64,000 nt of DNA from Alloyangia pacifica (GCF_003111685.1 NZ_CP022190.1:1286394-1350393); one strand, 5' to 3'; counted from the stretch's first letter, positions 34,418-43,090 are shown. Notes: generated by a model not told the origin, from the sequence alone. Numbers and translations are program-made.

Positions 34418-35265
34418 TGCGGTCTTGGCTCTTCGTTCCGGGCAACCGGCCCGCCATGATCGCCAAGGCGCGTGGCGTCGGGGCCGACGTGCTGATCCTC
34501 GATCTCGAGGATTCCGTCGCCCCCACCGAGAAGCAAGCCGCGCGCGCCTGTGTCCTCGCGGCCCTTGCGGAGTATCGTGGCAGGAGCCGCCTCTGGATCC
34601 GGGTAAACCCCCTTGCCTCGCCCGAGATCGCTGAGGACCTCGATACGGCCCTCGTGGGCGGTGCCGACGGTCTGGTCCTGCCCAAGGCCGAGAGCGGCGC
34701 CTGCGTCCGCGCCCTGCGGGCCGCCTGCGACGCGCGCGGCAAGCCCTGCCCGCCGGTGCTCGCCATCGCGACCGAGACGGCGCAGGCGATCTTCGGGCTC
34801 GGCAGCTATTCCGGCCTCGCACCGGATCTCGCGGGGCTAACATGGGGCGCCGAGGATCTCTCTGCCGCATTGGGCAGCGCCAGCGCGCGCGACGACGCCG
34901 GTGCGCTCACCGGCCCCTACGCCATGGCCCGCAACCTTACTATCGTTGGCGCGATGGCGGCCGAGGTGCAGCCGGTCGACGCGGTCTGGACCGATACCCG
35001 CGACCTCGACGGGCTCGAGGCCGAGTGTCTGGCGGCAGTGCGCGATGGCTTCACCGGCAAGCTCGCGATCCATCCGGCGCAGGTGCCAGTGATCAACCGC
35101 TGCTTCCAGCCCTCCGACGAGCAGGTCAGCATCGCGCGTCGCATCGTCGAGGCCTTCGCGGCGGACCCGGCGGCGGGCGTTGTCGCCATTGATGGCAAGA
35201 TGATCGACATGCCGCACCTGAAGCGGTCACGACTTATTCTTCAGAGAGCGGGGATTCCGGCATGA
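34417..35265 (+). CDS. CitE-like CoA-ester lyase (HpcH/HpaI superfamily)
   Basis: This 282-aa TIM-barrel protein has RSWLFVPGNRP, VLILDLEDSVAP, LWIRVNP, VLPKAESG, GLTWGAEDLSAALG and KLAIHPAQV, the full CitE/malyl-CoA-lyase motif set; the Glu and Asp residues bind Mg2+. It would cleave a (methyl)malyl- or citramalyl-CoA to acetyl-CoA and pyruvate or glyoxylate. The start ATG overlaps the MaoC stop. It is the last carbon-cleaving step of the proposed pathway. Confidence 0.93.
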   Translation: MRSWLFVPGNRPAMIAKARGVGADVLILDLEDSVAPTEKQAARACVLAALAEYRGRSRLWIRVNPLASPEIAEDLDTALVGGADGLVLPKAESGACVRALRAACDARGKPCPPVLAIATETAQAIFGLGSYSGLAPDLAGLTWGAEDLSAALGSASARDDAGALTGPYAMARNLTIVGAMAAEVQPVDAVWTDTRDLDGLEAECLAAVRDGFTGKLAIHPAQVPVINRCFQPSDEQVSIARRIVEAFAADPAAGVVAIDGKMIDMPHLKRSRLILQRAGIPA

Positions 35266-35735
35266 ATAACGAACCTGTGCTTCTTGGACGGGGCTTCTAC
35301 TGGCAGGATCTCACGGTAGGTGACCGCTACCGGACCTACGGCCGCACCGTTACACCGTCCGACATCTCGGCCTTCGTCAACTTGGCGGGGATGATCGAGG
35401 TGCTCTTCACCAACGCCGAGTACCGCCGCACCGAGGCCGCCATCAAGGGCAACCCCTCGCCCGGCGCGCTGGTCTTCGCACTGGCCGAGGGGCTCTCGCT
35501 CAATGCCACCGCGCAGGAGACGGGGCTGGCCTTCCTTGGGACAACCATGAGCATCAAGGGGCCGGTGGTCGAGGGCGACACGATCACGGTGGAAATCGAA
35601 GTGCTGGAGGTTCGGCAGGAAAGCAAGGGCGACCGGGGGCTGGTGAAGACCCGCAACACCGTGCGCAACCAGCGCGGCGAGTCGGTCATGGTCTATGAGC
35701 CGCTGCGCCTAATGCTGGGCCGCCCCGAGAGCTGA
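35262..35735 (+). CDS. MaoC-family hydratase, second copy
   Basis: This 157-aa protein has a hot-dog fold with FYWQDLTVGDRYRTYGRTVT, a SDISAFVNLAGM segment, GNPSPGALVFALAEGL and IKGPVVEGDTITVEIEV. It differs from the first MaoC and lacks the clear NPQPLHID active-site motif, having FVNLAG in that place, so it may be a different hydratase, a thioesterase-like partner or a heterodimer subunit. It overlaps the lyase stop by 4 nt. It is the last gene before the right repeat. Confidence 0.85.
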   Translation: MNNEPVLLGRGFYWQDLTVGDRYRTYGRTVTPSDISAFVNLAGMIEVLFTNAEYRRTEAAIKGNPSPGALVFALAEGLSLNATAQETGLAFLGTTMSIKGPVVEGDTITVEIEVLEVRQESKGDRGLVKTRNTVRNQRGESVMVYEPLRLMLGRPES

Positions 35736-35947
35736 AACTCGAACTGCTGCGGCGGGGCCCAATGCCTTCCGAGGTGAACGACCAGGCCGGTTTGCAATTG
35801 TGCCAACTGGCCTGGTCCTAGCTTATTCCTTGTGTATGACTTGATGGCCCTGTCGGACAAATCAGCTTGCGAGCGCATGTCCCCCTTTTCCTAGACACAT
35901 TTATCCCGGAGCCATGGGCATCGGGATCCGACGGACCTTGCGTCAAG

Positions 35948-35973
35948 TTTACGGTAAAGGTTTTTACGTAAAA
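35948..35973. promoter_or_regulatory. Paired operator-like palindromes
   Basis: TTTACGGTAAA (35948-35958) and TTTTACGTAAAA (35962-35973) are adjacent palindromes. A degenerate version (TTTTTACGATAAA) occurs in the left repeat in front of the 208-aa gene, so these are probably repressor sites left behind after that gene was lost. Confidence 0.5.
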
Positions 35974-36000
35974 TATACAGGCCATCCCAGCAGCCTGAAT

Positions 36001-36222
36001 TTACGCCCCGCGCGCCTCGAGCGGCGAACCGCAGCACTGACACACCGGGCGCTTCGCCTTCAGCTCCTCAAGGCGGTGCAGCGGCGCGCTCTCCACAAAG
36101 CGCCGGACCCTCTCAGGGTCGACGCGGACACTCCGCGCAGACTCCCGGTAGACCAGCCAGCAATGGACTGACCCCACGACGCTGATCACCATACCAGCTA
36201 TGCAGATCAACGGACCAATCAT
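36001..36222 (-). CDS. Small single-TM protein with CxCCG tail (right repeat copy)
   Basis: This 73-aa protein is nearly identical to 28094-28315: IGPLICIAGMVISVVGSVHC membrane segment, DPERVRRFVESAP, RLEELKAK and a C-terminal CQCCG. The conservation of the reading frame between the two repeat copies, with mainly synonymous differences, indicates that the protein is selected. It sits 106 bp from the end of hipA. Function is unknown. Confidence 0.75.
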   Translation of the reverse strand: MIGPLICIAGMVISVVGSVHCWLVYRESARSVRVDPERVRRFVESAPLHRLEELKAKRPVCQCCGSPLEARGA

Positions 36223-36328
36223 GGGCTTCCCTTTCTGGAGCTCATCCTGAGCACAATCAAATGGCGCCCGCCCTCAAGAGGCTGCACCCTGACCGATGGC
36301 GTGTCAAACCCGCGGAGGCATGGTCGCG

Positions 36329-37576
36329 TCATAGCGCCAGTGCGCGCTGCAGATCTTCATGCTCGAAGGCGCTGGCCATGCGGTTGATCTCAACCGAACG
36401 CGCACCGACCGACCTCGCGGCCTCGCGCCAGGTGGCGGTGACCGTGGCCACCTCCTTGATGATTGCGCGCGCTTGCGCGAGCGTCAGGGCGAAGTATTCT
36501 GAAGCCTCTTCCAGCAGGTCGAGCGAACAGGTGCCCTCGTCGAGATCGATATTGGTGGTCAACACCCTCGCCTTGATGTCGGTCGGCACCGGATTGAGAT
36601 CGTAGGCCGGCGACAGCGACCATCCCGCCTTGCCACGCCAGAGGAAGCCGTGGTTGCGCAGATGATCGTCGACATTGGAGATCAGCACGCTGAAAACGAC
36701 ACGGCGATACAGGGCCTGGGCATCGGTCTTGCCCTGTGCGCCATGCTCAGCCAGAGCGTCGACGATCTCGGGATAGCTCCCGCGCTCGCCATCCTTGGCG
36801 CCCATCATCGCCATCGCTGACAGGAACGGGATCCGCACGGTGCCCTCGCGATCGAACCGCCGCGACAGCATGACCTTCTTGCCCGCCACATCGATGAGTT
36901 CGTGGTGCGGCGTGACGATACCAGCCTGGCCAGCCAGTCGCAGAGCGACCTCCTCCCATGTCTCCATGCAGTATTCATCGGTTTCCTTCGGAAACTTGGC
37001 AATGGAGAGATGACCATGCTGATCGACGACCGAGGCCTTCGGACGCGCGCCGCCGAGCGATGAGCCAGGCGCAAAGATGAGCTGGAGGTCCTCGTCGGTC
37101 TCCTCATCCCGCAGGATCCGTTCGGTGACCTGCAGGAGGCGTCCGAGCTCGATCAGGGCGGGAACCCCCGCGCGGATCGGTGCCAGGAACGGTTCCTCGC
37201 CCACCCGCCGAAATCGCAGCGCGCCAAGCCGGGTCTCGTCAGCGACACCCAGGAGATAATCGCTTTCGGTCAACGTGCGCACCGCACGGCGATCCCGTCC
37301 GGCGCTGCGTCGTTCCGCGCGCTGCATGAGGCGGCGTCCCCAGGTGTCGGGCGCGGAGTCGCCAATCGAGCCAAAGGTCGACAGCCCTGCCGGTGGAGCA
37401 AAGGCGCCACGCGTAGTGGGGAGAGCAGGCTCAAGCGAGAACCGCTCCGCATCCTTGAGCCAGGCAGGATCGTATTCGAACAGGATGGTCTCACCACCGC
37501 GGACACGGTTGCTGTGCGCCAGTCCGACAGGGTGAAGGCGGCCATTCAGATCGACGTGAACTTCGAAGTCAACCAT
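36329..37576 (-). CDS. hipA: HipA-family serine/threonine kinase toxin
   Basis: From ATG 37576 the protein (415 aa) has the HipA N-terminal domain (GLAHSNRVRGGETILFEYDPAW), the couple region GSSLGGARPKASV, LSIAKFPKE with the ATP-binding Lys, and the kinase core ISNVDDHLRNHGFLW (catalytic Asp and Asn-type motif) and LSPAYDLNPV (Mg-binding Asp). HipA phosphorylates GltX and causes dormancy in E. coli. The start overlaps hipB by 8 nt (ATGGTTGA). The set of kinase motifs is complete, so it is probably active. Confidence 0.93.
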   Translation of the reverse strand: MVDFEVHVDLNGRLHPVGLAHSNRVRGGETILFEYDPAWLKDAERFSLEPALPTTRGAFAPPAGLSTFGSIGDSAPDTWGRRLMQRAERRSAGRDRRAVRTLTESDYLLGVADETRLGALRFRRVGEEPFLAPIRAGVPALIELGRLLQVTERILRDEETDEDLQLIFAPGSSLGGARPKASVVDQHGHLSIAKFPKETDEYCMETWEEVALRLAGQAGIVTPHHELIDVAGKKVMLSRRFDREGTVRIPFLSAMAMMGAKDGERGSYPEIVDALAEHGAQGKTDAQALYRRVVFSVLISNVDDHLRNHGFLWRGKAGWSLSPAYDLNPVPTDIKARVLTTNIDLDEGTCSLDLLEEASEYFALTLAQARAIIKEVATVTATWREAARSVGARSVEINRMASAFEHEDLQRALAL

Positions 37577-37904
37577 CGCGCGACGGTCCCGCTGGCCGCT
37601 TGAGGTGGACACTCTTCGGCAAGTCGGCGCTAGCCAGCGCCTGGCCGACGCTGTCGTTGGCGATATCCGCCACCTGGCTTAGCCCATCCAGCAGCCCAAG
37701 CGCCTGGAGGACGCTGGCATAGATGCCGATGCTGACACTGGTGTCTCCGGCCTCGATCTTCTGGAGTGTCGACCTCGACGTGAAGGCTCGCTCCGCCACG
37801 ACTGCCATCGGCAACCGCCGACGCCGCCGGGCGTCCTGGATGTCCGCGCCGAGCTTGCGCAGCGCGCGCCGCACTGCGGCCGGAGGATTGTGAGGTGTCG
37901 GCAT
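37569..37904 (-). CDS. hipB: HipB-type XRE antitoxin
   Basis: From ATG 37904 the 111-aa protein shows an XRE helix-turn-helix: KLGADIQDARRRRRLPMAVVAERAFTSRSTLQKIEAGDTS in short form as DIQDARRRR, VVAERAFTSRSTLQKIEAG. It should bind HipA and repress the operon through the palindrome just upstream. The longer frame to 37955 would run through that operator. The 8-nt overlap with hipA supports coupled translation. Confidence 0.9.
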   Translation of the reverse strand: MPTPHNPPAAVRRALRKLGADIQDARRRRRLPMAVVAERAFTSRSTLQKIEAGDTSVSIGIYASVLQALGLLDGLSQVADIANDSVGQALASADLPKSVHLKRPAGPSRDG

Positions 37905-37918
37905 TTGTCGTCTTCGCA

Positions 37919-37941
37919 CTACATAATGGGGAAATATGTAG
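37919..37941. promoter_or_regulatory. HipB operator candidate
   Basis: CTACATA and TATGTAG are perfect inverted arms separated by 9 bp, 15 bp upstream of the hipB ATG. Position and symmetry fit an autoregulatory XRE operator. Confidence 0.65.
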
Positions 37942-38085
37942 CACGAAGATAGCATTTTTGAAGAGGATTTGTGATTTGCCGTGTCGCCGATCGACTTAGA
38001 TGTGCGCCCTGAGCAGCCTGTTAGTGTTTCACAGAGTTTACACTAGAGGTCAAAATGTAAACTGTGTGGAGCAATGCCCCAGTGG

Positions 38086-38319
38086 CTAGCGAGCCAGCAC
38101 TCCCGACATCGGCAGGACCAACGAAAGCGGTAGGGTGAAGGCAACTGTACAAAGCACGGCCACGACGATCGAGCGCAGGGGAATGGAGCGCGGCAGCCAG
38201 CGCGGGACCGGATCGGAGCGCACGCCCGCGTCGAGCAGCATGGGCTCGGCGGCAAAAGCGCGGCGGATCAAGGCGGCACCGCAAAGCGTCTGGGCGAGAA
38301 GGTACCTGCGCAAGGTCAT
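38086..38319 (-). CDS. Small membrane protein coupled to epimerase gene
   Basis: This 77-aa protein starts at ATG 38319, which overlaps the epimerase stop as TGATG, a strong sign that it is translated. It contains TLRRYLLAQTLCGAALIRRA and a C-terminal hydrophobic helix (SIVVAVLCTVAFTLPLSLVLP). No family is recognised; it resembles DUF2798-like or other short inner-membrane proteins found with oxidoreductases. The intergenic 37956-38085 has no other gene. Confidence 0.6.
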   Translation of the reverse strand: MTLRRYLLAQTLCGAALIRRAFAAEPMLLDAGVRSDPVPRWLPRSIPLRSIVVAVLCTVAFTLPLSLVLPMSGVLAR

Positions 38320-39395
38320 CAAGGCGTCCTTGATCGAGGGTCTGCCTTCAAGTGATGCGATTTGCTTGAAAGGTACAATGCGCAGGTGTGGCTGGGTGCC
38401 GCTGTTGCATCGGGAAGGCAGCCGATGTCGGCCAGAGACTGCTCGATGGCGAGAGAGAGCGGTGTCCGTGGTTCCGCGCCGAGCAGTTCGACAAGCCGAG
38501 TGTTGTCGAGGCGCATGGGATGCCGCCAGACCGGCTCGATCTCGATGGCCTCCCTTGGAAAGCCGCCGAACGGCGCAGCCAGACGCATGAGCCACCAGGG
38601 GAACGACCTCTCTGGAACAGAGCGCCCGACGACACCCCGGATCGTCTCAACCAGCGTCCGGCCATCCGCGTCCCACAGCCCCTCAAACTGGAGGCATTCG
38701 TGCGGCAACAGGCGGTCCGGGCTATCAAGCAGTTGCGCGAAGGCTTCGGCGAGATCGGGCAGATATGCGTAGGCATGCGGCACGCCCTTGGCCATGGTAG
38801 TGATTTTCCGAACCGGCGCGCCGGCGGTCAGCATCGCCTGCGAGACCCAGCTCGACCGGGCACCCGGGCCTAAGAAGTCACCGGCCCGTAGGATCAGGCT
38901 AGGGACGTCCGGCGCGGCATCCGCAAGGCGTTGCTCCAGTGCGACGCGGATGCGTCCCTTGCGGGTTTTCGCCGTCTGAGGCGTCGCTGCTGAGATCGCC
39001 GGAGTTACGGCCGGGTCGTAATTGTAAACCGTGCCCGGCAGGACGACGCGCGCGCCGTCTACCGCGCGGGCGGCGGCGATCGTGTTGTCGATCATCGGCA
39101 GGACGAGCTTATCCCAATCGCGGTAGCCCGGCGGGTTGACTGCATGGACGATGATCTCTGCCGGTCTGCCCTGCCTCGCCGCGCGGATGACGTCTTCGCG
39201 GACCATGGCGTCGCCCGAGACGAAGTCCGGTGTCAGGCGTGCGGCGGGCCAGCCTACACTGGCTCTCGCCGGGTCGCGCACCATGGCGCGGACGGACCAG
39301 CCGTGATCGGCCAGCGCGCGGGCGATGGCCCCGCCGACGCCTCCGGTCGCACCGAGAACCAGTGCGGTCCGTGAGCTACGTGATAGTTCGGTCAT
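38319..39395 (-). CDS. NAD(P)-binding epimerase/oxidoreductase
   Basis: This 358-aa atypical or extended SDR has the N-terminal cofactor motif VLGATGGVGGAIARAL (GxxGxxG), HAVNPPGYRDWDKLVLP and VLPGTVYNYDP, where the Tyr of the extended SDR active site is replaced by YNY. The C-terminal half has ERSFPWWLMRLAAPFGG. It is divergent from the LysR gene at 39486, which probably controls it. Substrate unknown. Confidence 0.85.
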   Translation of the reverse strand: MTELSRSSRTALVLGATGGVGGAIARALADHGWSVRAMVRDPARASVGWPAARLTPDFVSGDAMVREDVIRAARQGRPAEIIVHAVNPPGYRDWDKLVLPMIDNTIAAARAVDGARVVLPGTVYNYDPAVTPAISAATPQTAKTRKGRIRVALEQRLADAAPDVPSLILRAGDFLGPGARSSWVSQAMLTAGAPVRKITTMAKGVPHAYAYLPDLAEAFAQLLDSPDRLLPHECLQFEGLWDADGRTLVETIRGVVGRSVPERSFPWWLMRLAAPFGGFPREAIEIEPVWRHPMRLDNTRLVELLGAEPRTPLSLAIEQSLADIGCLPDATAAPSHTCALYLSSKSHHLKADPRSRTP

Positions 39396-39485
39396 GGCGC
39401 TCTCCTTGGGTTGATCCTGCCAAGATGGCGCGTCGAGAGGTCACAAGGAATTGTCAGAAACATCCAGACTGCTTACAAGAAATCT

Positions 39486-40388
39486 ATGAGCATATCAGAG
39501 CGCCCTGATGTTGGCTGGGACGACCAGCGCGCATTTCTCGCCGTCATCGATGGTGGTAGCCTGTCGGAGGCGGCACGCAGGCTCGGCCTGTCGCAACCGA
39601 CGGTTCGCGCCCGCATTGCCTGCCTGGAGAAGGCCCTGGGCAGCGCGCTTTTCACGCGCGCGGTCAACGGGATGGTCCCGACGAAACAGGCGCTCGCGCT
39701 CGCCATGCATGTCCGGGCGATGCAGCGCGCCTCGGATGCACTGGTGCGTGCCGCCTCAGCCCCTTCAGATGCGATAGCCGGCGTTGTGCGTCTGAGCGTG
39801 TCTGAGGTCGTCGGCATGGAGGTGATGCCTTCGATGCTGGCGTCGCTCCGCGCAGTGCATCCGGAGCTTCGCGTCGAACTCATTCTGTCGAACACCAGCG
39901 CAAACCTTCTGGAACAGGAGGTCGACGTTGCCATTCGCATGACGCCGCCCAAACAGAAGGCGCTGGTCGCACGCAAGGTCGCGACGATCCCACTGGGTTT
40001 CTACGCGCACCGTCGCTATCTCGAAGCCCGTGGTGTGCCGGCCACGATCGCGGAGTTTTCCACTCACGACCTGATCGGCCCTGATCGGTCTCGGAGGGAT
40101 CTTCTCTTCGCCTCGCAGATCTTTCCCGAGTTGCCGCCAGAGCGCTTCGTTCTCAGAACCGATAGCCATCCCGCGCACCTTGCCGCTGCCCGCGCCGGCC
40201 TCGGCATCGCCGTGGCGCAGGTCCCGTTGGCCCGGAGATACGACGATCTCGTCCGCGTCCTTCCGGACCTCCAGGTCGCGGCCCTAGAGACGTGGATCGT
40301 CCTGCATGAGGACTTGAGAGACACCCCGCGCGTGCGCGCGCTGAGAGACCATCTTGCCGCCGCATTCGTGGATTTTGGCCGTGGCTGA
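39486..40388 (+). CDS. LysR-family regulator
   Basis: The 300-aa protein from ATG 39486 has the LysR N-terminal HTH (FLAVIDGGSLSEAARRLGLSQPTVRARIACLE) shown here by SEAARRLGLSQPTVRARI, and a periplasmic-binding-like effector domain (VRLSVSEVVGMEVMPSML, DVAIRMTPP). It is 90 bp from the divergent epimerase start, typical of a LysR regulator of its neighbour. The last codons run into a hexanucleotide repeat that contains the stop. Confidence 0.92.
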   Translation: MSISERPDVGWDDQRAFLAVIDGGSLSEAARRLGLSQPTVRARIACLEKALGSALFTRAVNGMVPTKQALALAMHVRAMQRASDALVRAASAPSDAIAGVVRLSVSEVVGMEVMPSMLASLRAVHPELRVELILSNTSANLLEQEVDVAIRMTPPKQKALVARKVATIPLGFYAHRRYLEARGVPATIAEFSTHDLIGPDRSRRDLLFASQIFPELPPERFVLRTDSHPAHLAAARAGLGIAVAQVPLARRYDDLVRVLPDLQVAALETWIVLHEDLRDTPRVRALRDHLAAAFVDFGRG

Positions 40389-40412
40389 GGCTGAGGCTGA
40401 GGCTGAGGCTGG
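40383..40412 (+). repeat. GGCTGA hexanucleotide tandem repeat at LysR stop
   Basis: About five units of GGCTGA follow each other, and the first supplies the TGA stop codon. Changes in copy number would leave the protein unchanged because the stop is in the first unit. Confidence 0.7.
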
Positions 40413-40543
40413 CGTGTGACAGATTGGCCGCGCGGGTCACAGGTTCACTTAGGAGTTTTTTAACACAATCCGGACAAAGCTGCCGTACGGATGGCCGCAC
40501 ATTCTCTACACTGCTGCCGACAGGACGGCTTGGTGCTACGGCC

Positions 40544-41743
40544 CTACACCTTGCCTCCTACGTCAGAAGCGCACTCCGCGTATCCGCCACATTTGCGACT
40601 GACCCCGGTGAGAGTGAGAATGAAAACGGCCGTAGGTAAGAACACCATGGCGACACCGCCAACGGCATCCGAGAGCAAGCCCCCCAGGAGCGGCAATGCG
40701 AATGCGACGAGGTAGCCCACAAAGGTGATCCCGCCGGTCAGGCGCGCGACATTCGACTCCGCGGTCACGACGGGCGGCAGCGACATAATCAGAATGAGTT
40801 GCAGTGATGCGGCAAAGCCAGCGACGAGGGCGCAGAGATAGCCGACCGGGCCGGGCACGAAGCCGAAACCGATCATGCCGGCAGCAGCGACGATGCCAGT
40901 CATGACGACCGGGCGGCGGCGACCGATCCACGCCGCCTTCCACCAGAGCATGGCTAGGGACGCCAGCAACGCCGTGGCGTTATAGGCAACGATCAGGACT
41001 CCGAGCCACGCGGCGTCCCCCCGCGCAGAAAGGGTCACGTCCATGTAGGCGTTGATACTAAAGAACACGGCAATCGACCCGGCCAGCCAGAGACCAAGCT
41101 CCCATGTCCGGCCGTCCGGCCAGTCTGGCGCAACTGGAGTAGGACCGCCGGGCTTGGCCTTCTCCCCGGTAAGCAGGATGAGCAGCGCGATCACCGCGGC
41201 CGGTATTGCCCAGAGCGCCAAGGCCATGCGCCAGTCCTGCCCGGCCAGAGGCACCACGACTGGCAATGTCGCCCCGGCCCCTAGAAGCTCACCGACCATC
41301 ATCCCGTTCAGATAAACCGCGCTTCCCATGGCCGCCTGTGCAGGAAGCCAGCCCCGCACGGCGCTCGGCAGGGCTGTCTGAAACATCGCAATTCCGATTC
41401 CCATGCCAATGGTGGCCGCAAACAGTAGTACCGCTGACGAGGTCCATCCGCGAGAGGCCGACAGCACGGCACTGAGGAGGAGGCCGACTGCAATCGTCCG
41501 GGCAGGACCGATCCGCGCTATGGCCCATACGGCAAGCGGCGCAGCCAAAGCGAGAACCACAACCGGAACGATGGTCAGGGCGCCCGTGCCGGTGGTCGAC
41601 AGCTTCAGATCTTCTGCGATCCGACCCGCGAGCGGCGAAACCGCGAGCACCGGGATTCGTAGAAACAGCCCGGTCGCCCAGAGAAGACAGAGAATACTGA
41701 TCTGCCGTGCAGACCAAGCGGAATACCCCTTCACCACCATCAT
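40544..41743 (-). CDS. MFS transporter (CynX/NimT-like)
   Basis: From ATG 41743 the protein has 399 aa and about 12 hydrophobic helices, with an internal ARIGPARTIAVGLLLS loop and a WLPAQAAMGSAVYLNG segment in the first half. The two-fold MFS pattern and the short loops resemble the CynX/NimT group, which exports or imports anions or nitroimidazoles. It is divergent from the AraC regulator at 41985 (241-bp gap), its probable controller. The longer open frame to 41926 is not supported. Confidence 0.9.
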   Translation of the reverse strand: MMVVKGYSAWSARQISILCLLWATGLFLRIPVLAVSPLAGRIAEDLKLSTTGTGALTIVPVVVLALAAPLAVWAIARIGPARTIAVGLLLSAVLSASRGWTSSAVLLFAATIGMGIGIAMFQTALPSAVRGWLPAQAAMGSAVYLNGMMVGELLGAGATLPVVVPLAGQDWRMALALWAIPAAVIALLILLTGEKAKPGGPTPVAPDWPDGRTWELGLWLAGSIAVFFSINAYMDVTLSARGDAAWLGVLIVAYNATALLASLAMLWWKAAWIGRRRPVVMTGIVAAAGMIGFGFVPGPVGYLCALVAGFAASLQLILIMSLPPVVTAESNVARLTGGITFVGYLVAFALPLLGGLLSDAVGGVAMVFLPTAVFILTLTGVSRKCGGYAECASDVGGKV

Positions 41744-41984
41744 CGCGCCGCATCCGGGAAGTTGCGAGCGATGCTTGCGACGTCTTCGCCTGCGGTGAAC
41801 GGCAGGGTAACGAAGGCAACTGCGGGCCCTCTTTTTGCGAGGAGAGGTGAAAGGTTGAGCGGCATATCTGTGATCTCCGATTTGGAAAGTCTCGAGACGG
41901 GTTCTGCCAAACCGAGGAGGCCACATCTCGCCTGATCAGGCCGCATCTGATACGATCCTGCCATAATGTTCGGAGTGGAATGCC

Positions 41985-42836
41985 ATGGTCCCGGGGATAT
42001 ACGATTTTGACGTGGCCCGGGCGCTCCGGCCTCGGGCAAGCCTGCTCCGCTCCGGTGTCACGGCCTCAGGCATAGGATTGGCCGTCTGGGAGCAGCGCAG
42101 GGGTGAGGTCCATTATCGCGCGGCAGACCACCATACGTTCAGCCTGTATCTGCGAGGCGGCAGCCAGGTCCGCGAGGTCTCCAGCACCGCGGTCCGCCCG
42201 AATTCTGCGGGCTCTCCCGGAGCTATATGCACCCTGCCCGCCGGCGACTGCTTCGCCTGGAACAACGAGGGCTACCTCAGGTGGCTGCACGTCTATTTCA
42301 GGGACCGCCACATGAGCTTCGCATCCGGCAGCACCTCGACTACGCCCGCGCGGGTCCTGTTCGGATGCGATCCCGCCTTGCGAGAGCTTTGCCAGCGGTT
42401 TCTTCTCGTGCTGGATTGGGCGGACCCCGACCAGAACAGCGTTCTGGATCATGCCCTGATGACCTTGCTGGCGCGCTCGCTCGCGATCGAAAATGTGACC
42501 AGCGATTTCAGGGCCCCCAACGGCGGCCTGACGGGCGCGCAAAGGCGTGCCGTCGAGGACACCGCCGAGACATCTCTCGCCGACCGGATCACCGTCCGCG
42601 ATCTTGCCGAAGTCAGCGGCCTGAGTCCCCGCCAGTTCTCGCGCGCCTTCACCGTCAGCTATGGGACATCGCCCTACGAATGGGTCTTGCGCCAACGCGT
42701 GGAGCGCGCCCGTGATCTGCTCGCCGATGGAGAGAAGGCCCGTGATGTCGCGGTGCTGTGCGGCTTCTCATCACAGACCCACATGATCCGCCGGTTTCGG
42801 GCTGTGTTCGGCTACACCCCGAACGCGGTCCGGTGA
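41985..42836 (+). CDS. AraC-family regulator
   Basis: This 283-aa protein has a sensor region in the N-terminal ~170 residues and two C-terminal HTHs: ITVRDLAEVSGLSPRQFSRAF and ARDVAVLCGFSSQTHMIRRFRAVFGYTPNAVR, with the closing FGYTP motif of AraC/XylS proteins. It is divergent from the MFS gene and probably activates it. A dispersed repeat begins 55 nt after its stop. Confidence 0.92.
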   Translation: MVPGIYDFDVARALRPRASLLRSGVTASGIGLAVWEQRRGEVHYRAADHHTFSLYLRGGSQVREVSSTAVRPNSAGSPGAICTLPAGDCFAWNNEGYLRWLHVYFRDRHMSFASGSTSTTPARVLFGCDPALRELCQRFLLVLDWADPDQNSVLDHALMTLLARSLAIENVTSDFRAPNGGLTGAQRRAVEDTAETSLADRITVRDLAEVSGLSPRQFSRAFTVSYGTSPYEWVLRQRVERARDLLADGEKARDVAVLCGFSSQTHMIRRFRAVFGYTPNAVR

Positions 42837-42890
42837 AACGGCTTCTGCCACGCAAGCCACGCAAGCCTGCGCTGCAGCATTAAGCAATTT

Positions 42891-43090
42891 GGGCCCGAAC
42901 CGGACTTGCGGCAGCGCAGCGGCCCGGCCGGGCCGCCACAGCAAGATGCGGCGTCGCTCCCGGCCCTGACCTGCCGTTCAGTCCCTTGCCGATCGCCGCG
43001 GTGCAGCTTCACTAGACCGGCCATTCGTCCATCGCGCAGCATCATCGGAGGATGAAGGTCGGCAGGGCGGACCTTCCTGCCGTTCGCTGC
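42891..43090 (+). repeat. Dispersed intergenic repeat, copy C
   Basis: The full unit begins GGGCCCGAACCGGACTTGCG, has the core from 42961 to 43072, and ends with CTGCCGTTCGCTGC. It fills the gap between the AraC stop and the convergent VOC gene. The remaining ~220 bp to 43310 show nothing else. Confidence 0.85.

Larger units (their letters stand above)
35941..36248. repeat. ~300-bp direct repeat, right copy
   Basis: This segment is the same-orientation counterpart of 28035-28342 and carries the 73-aa gene at 36001-36222. The 208-aa gene that follows the left copy is absent here; downstream of the minus-strand gene only the operator-like palindromes remain. Confidence 0.8.
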
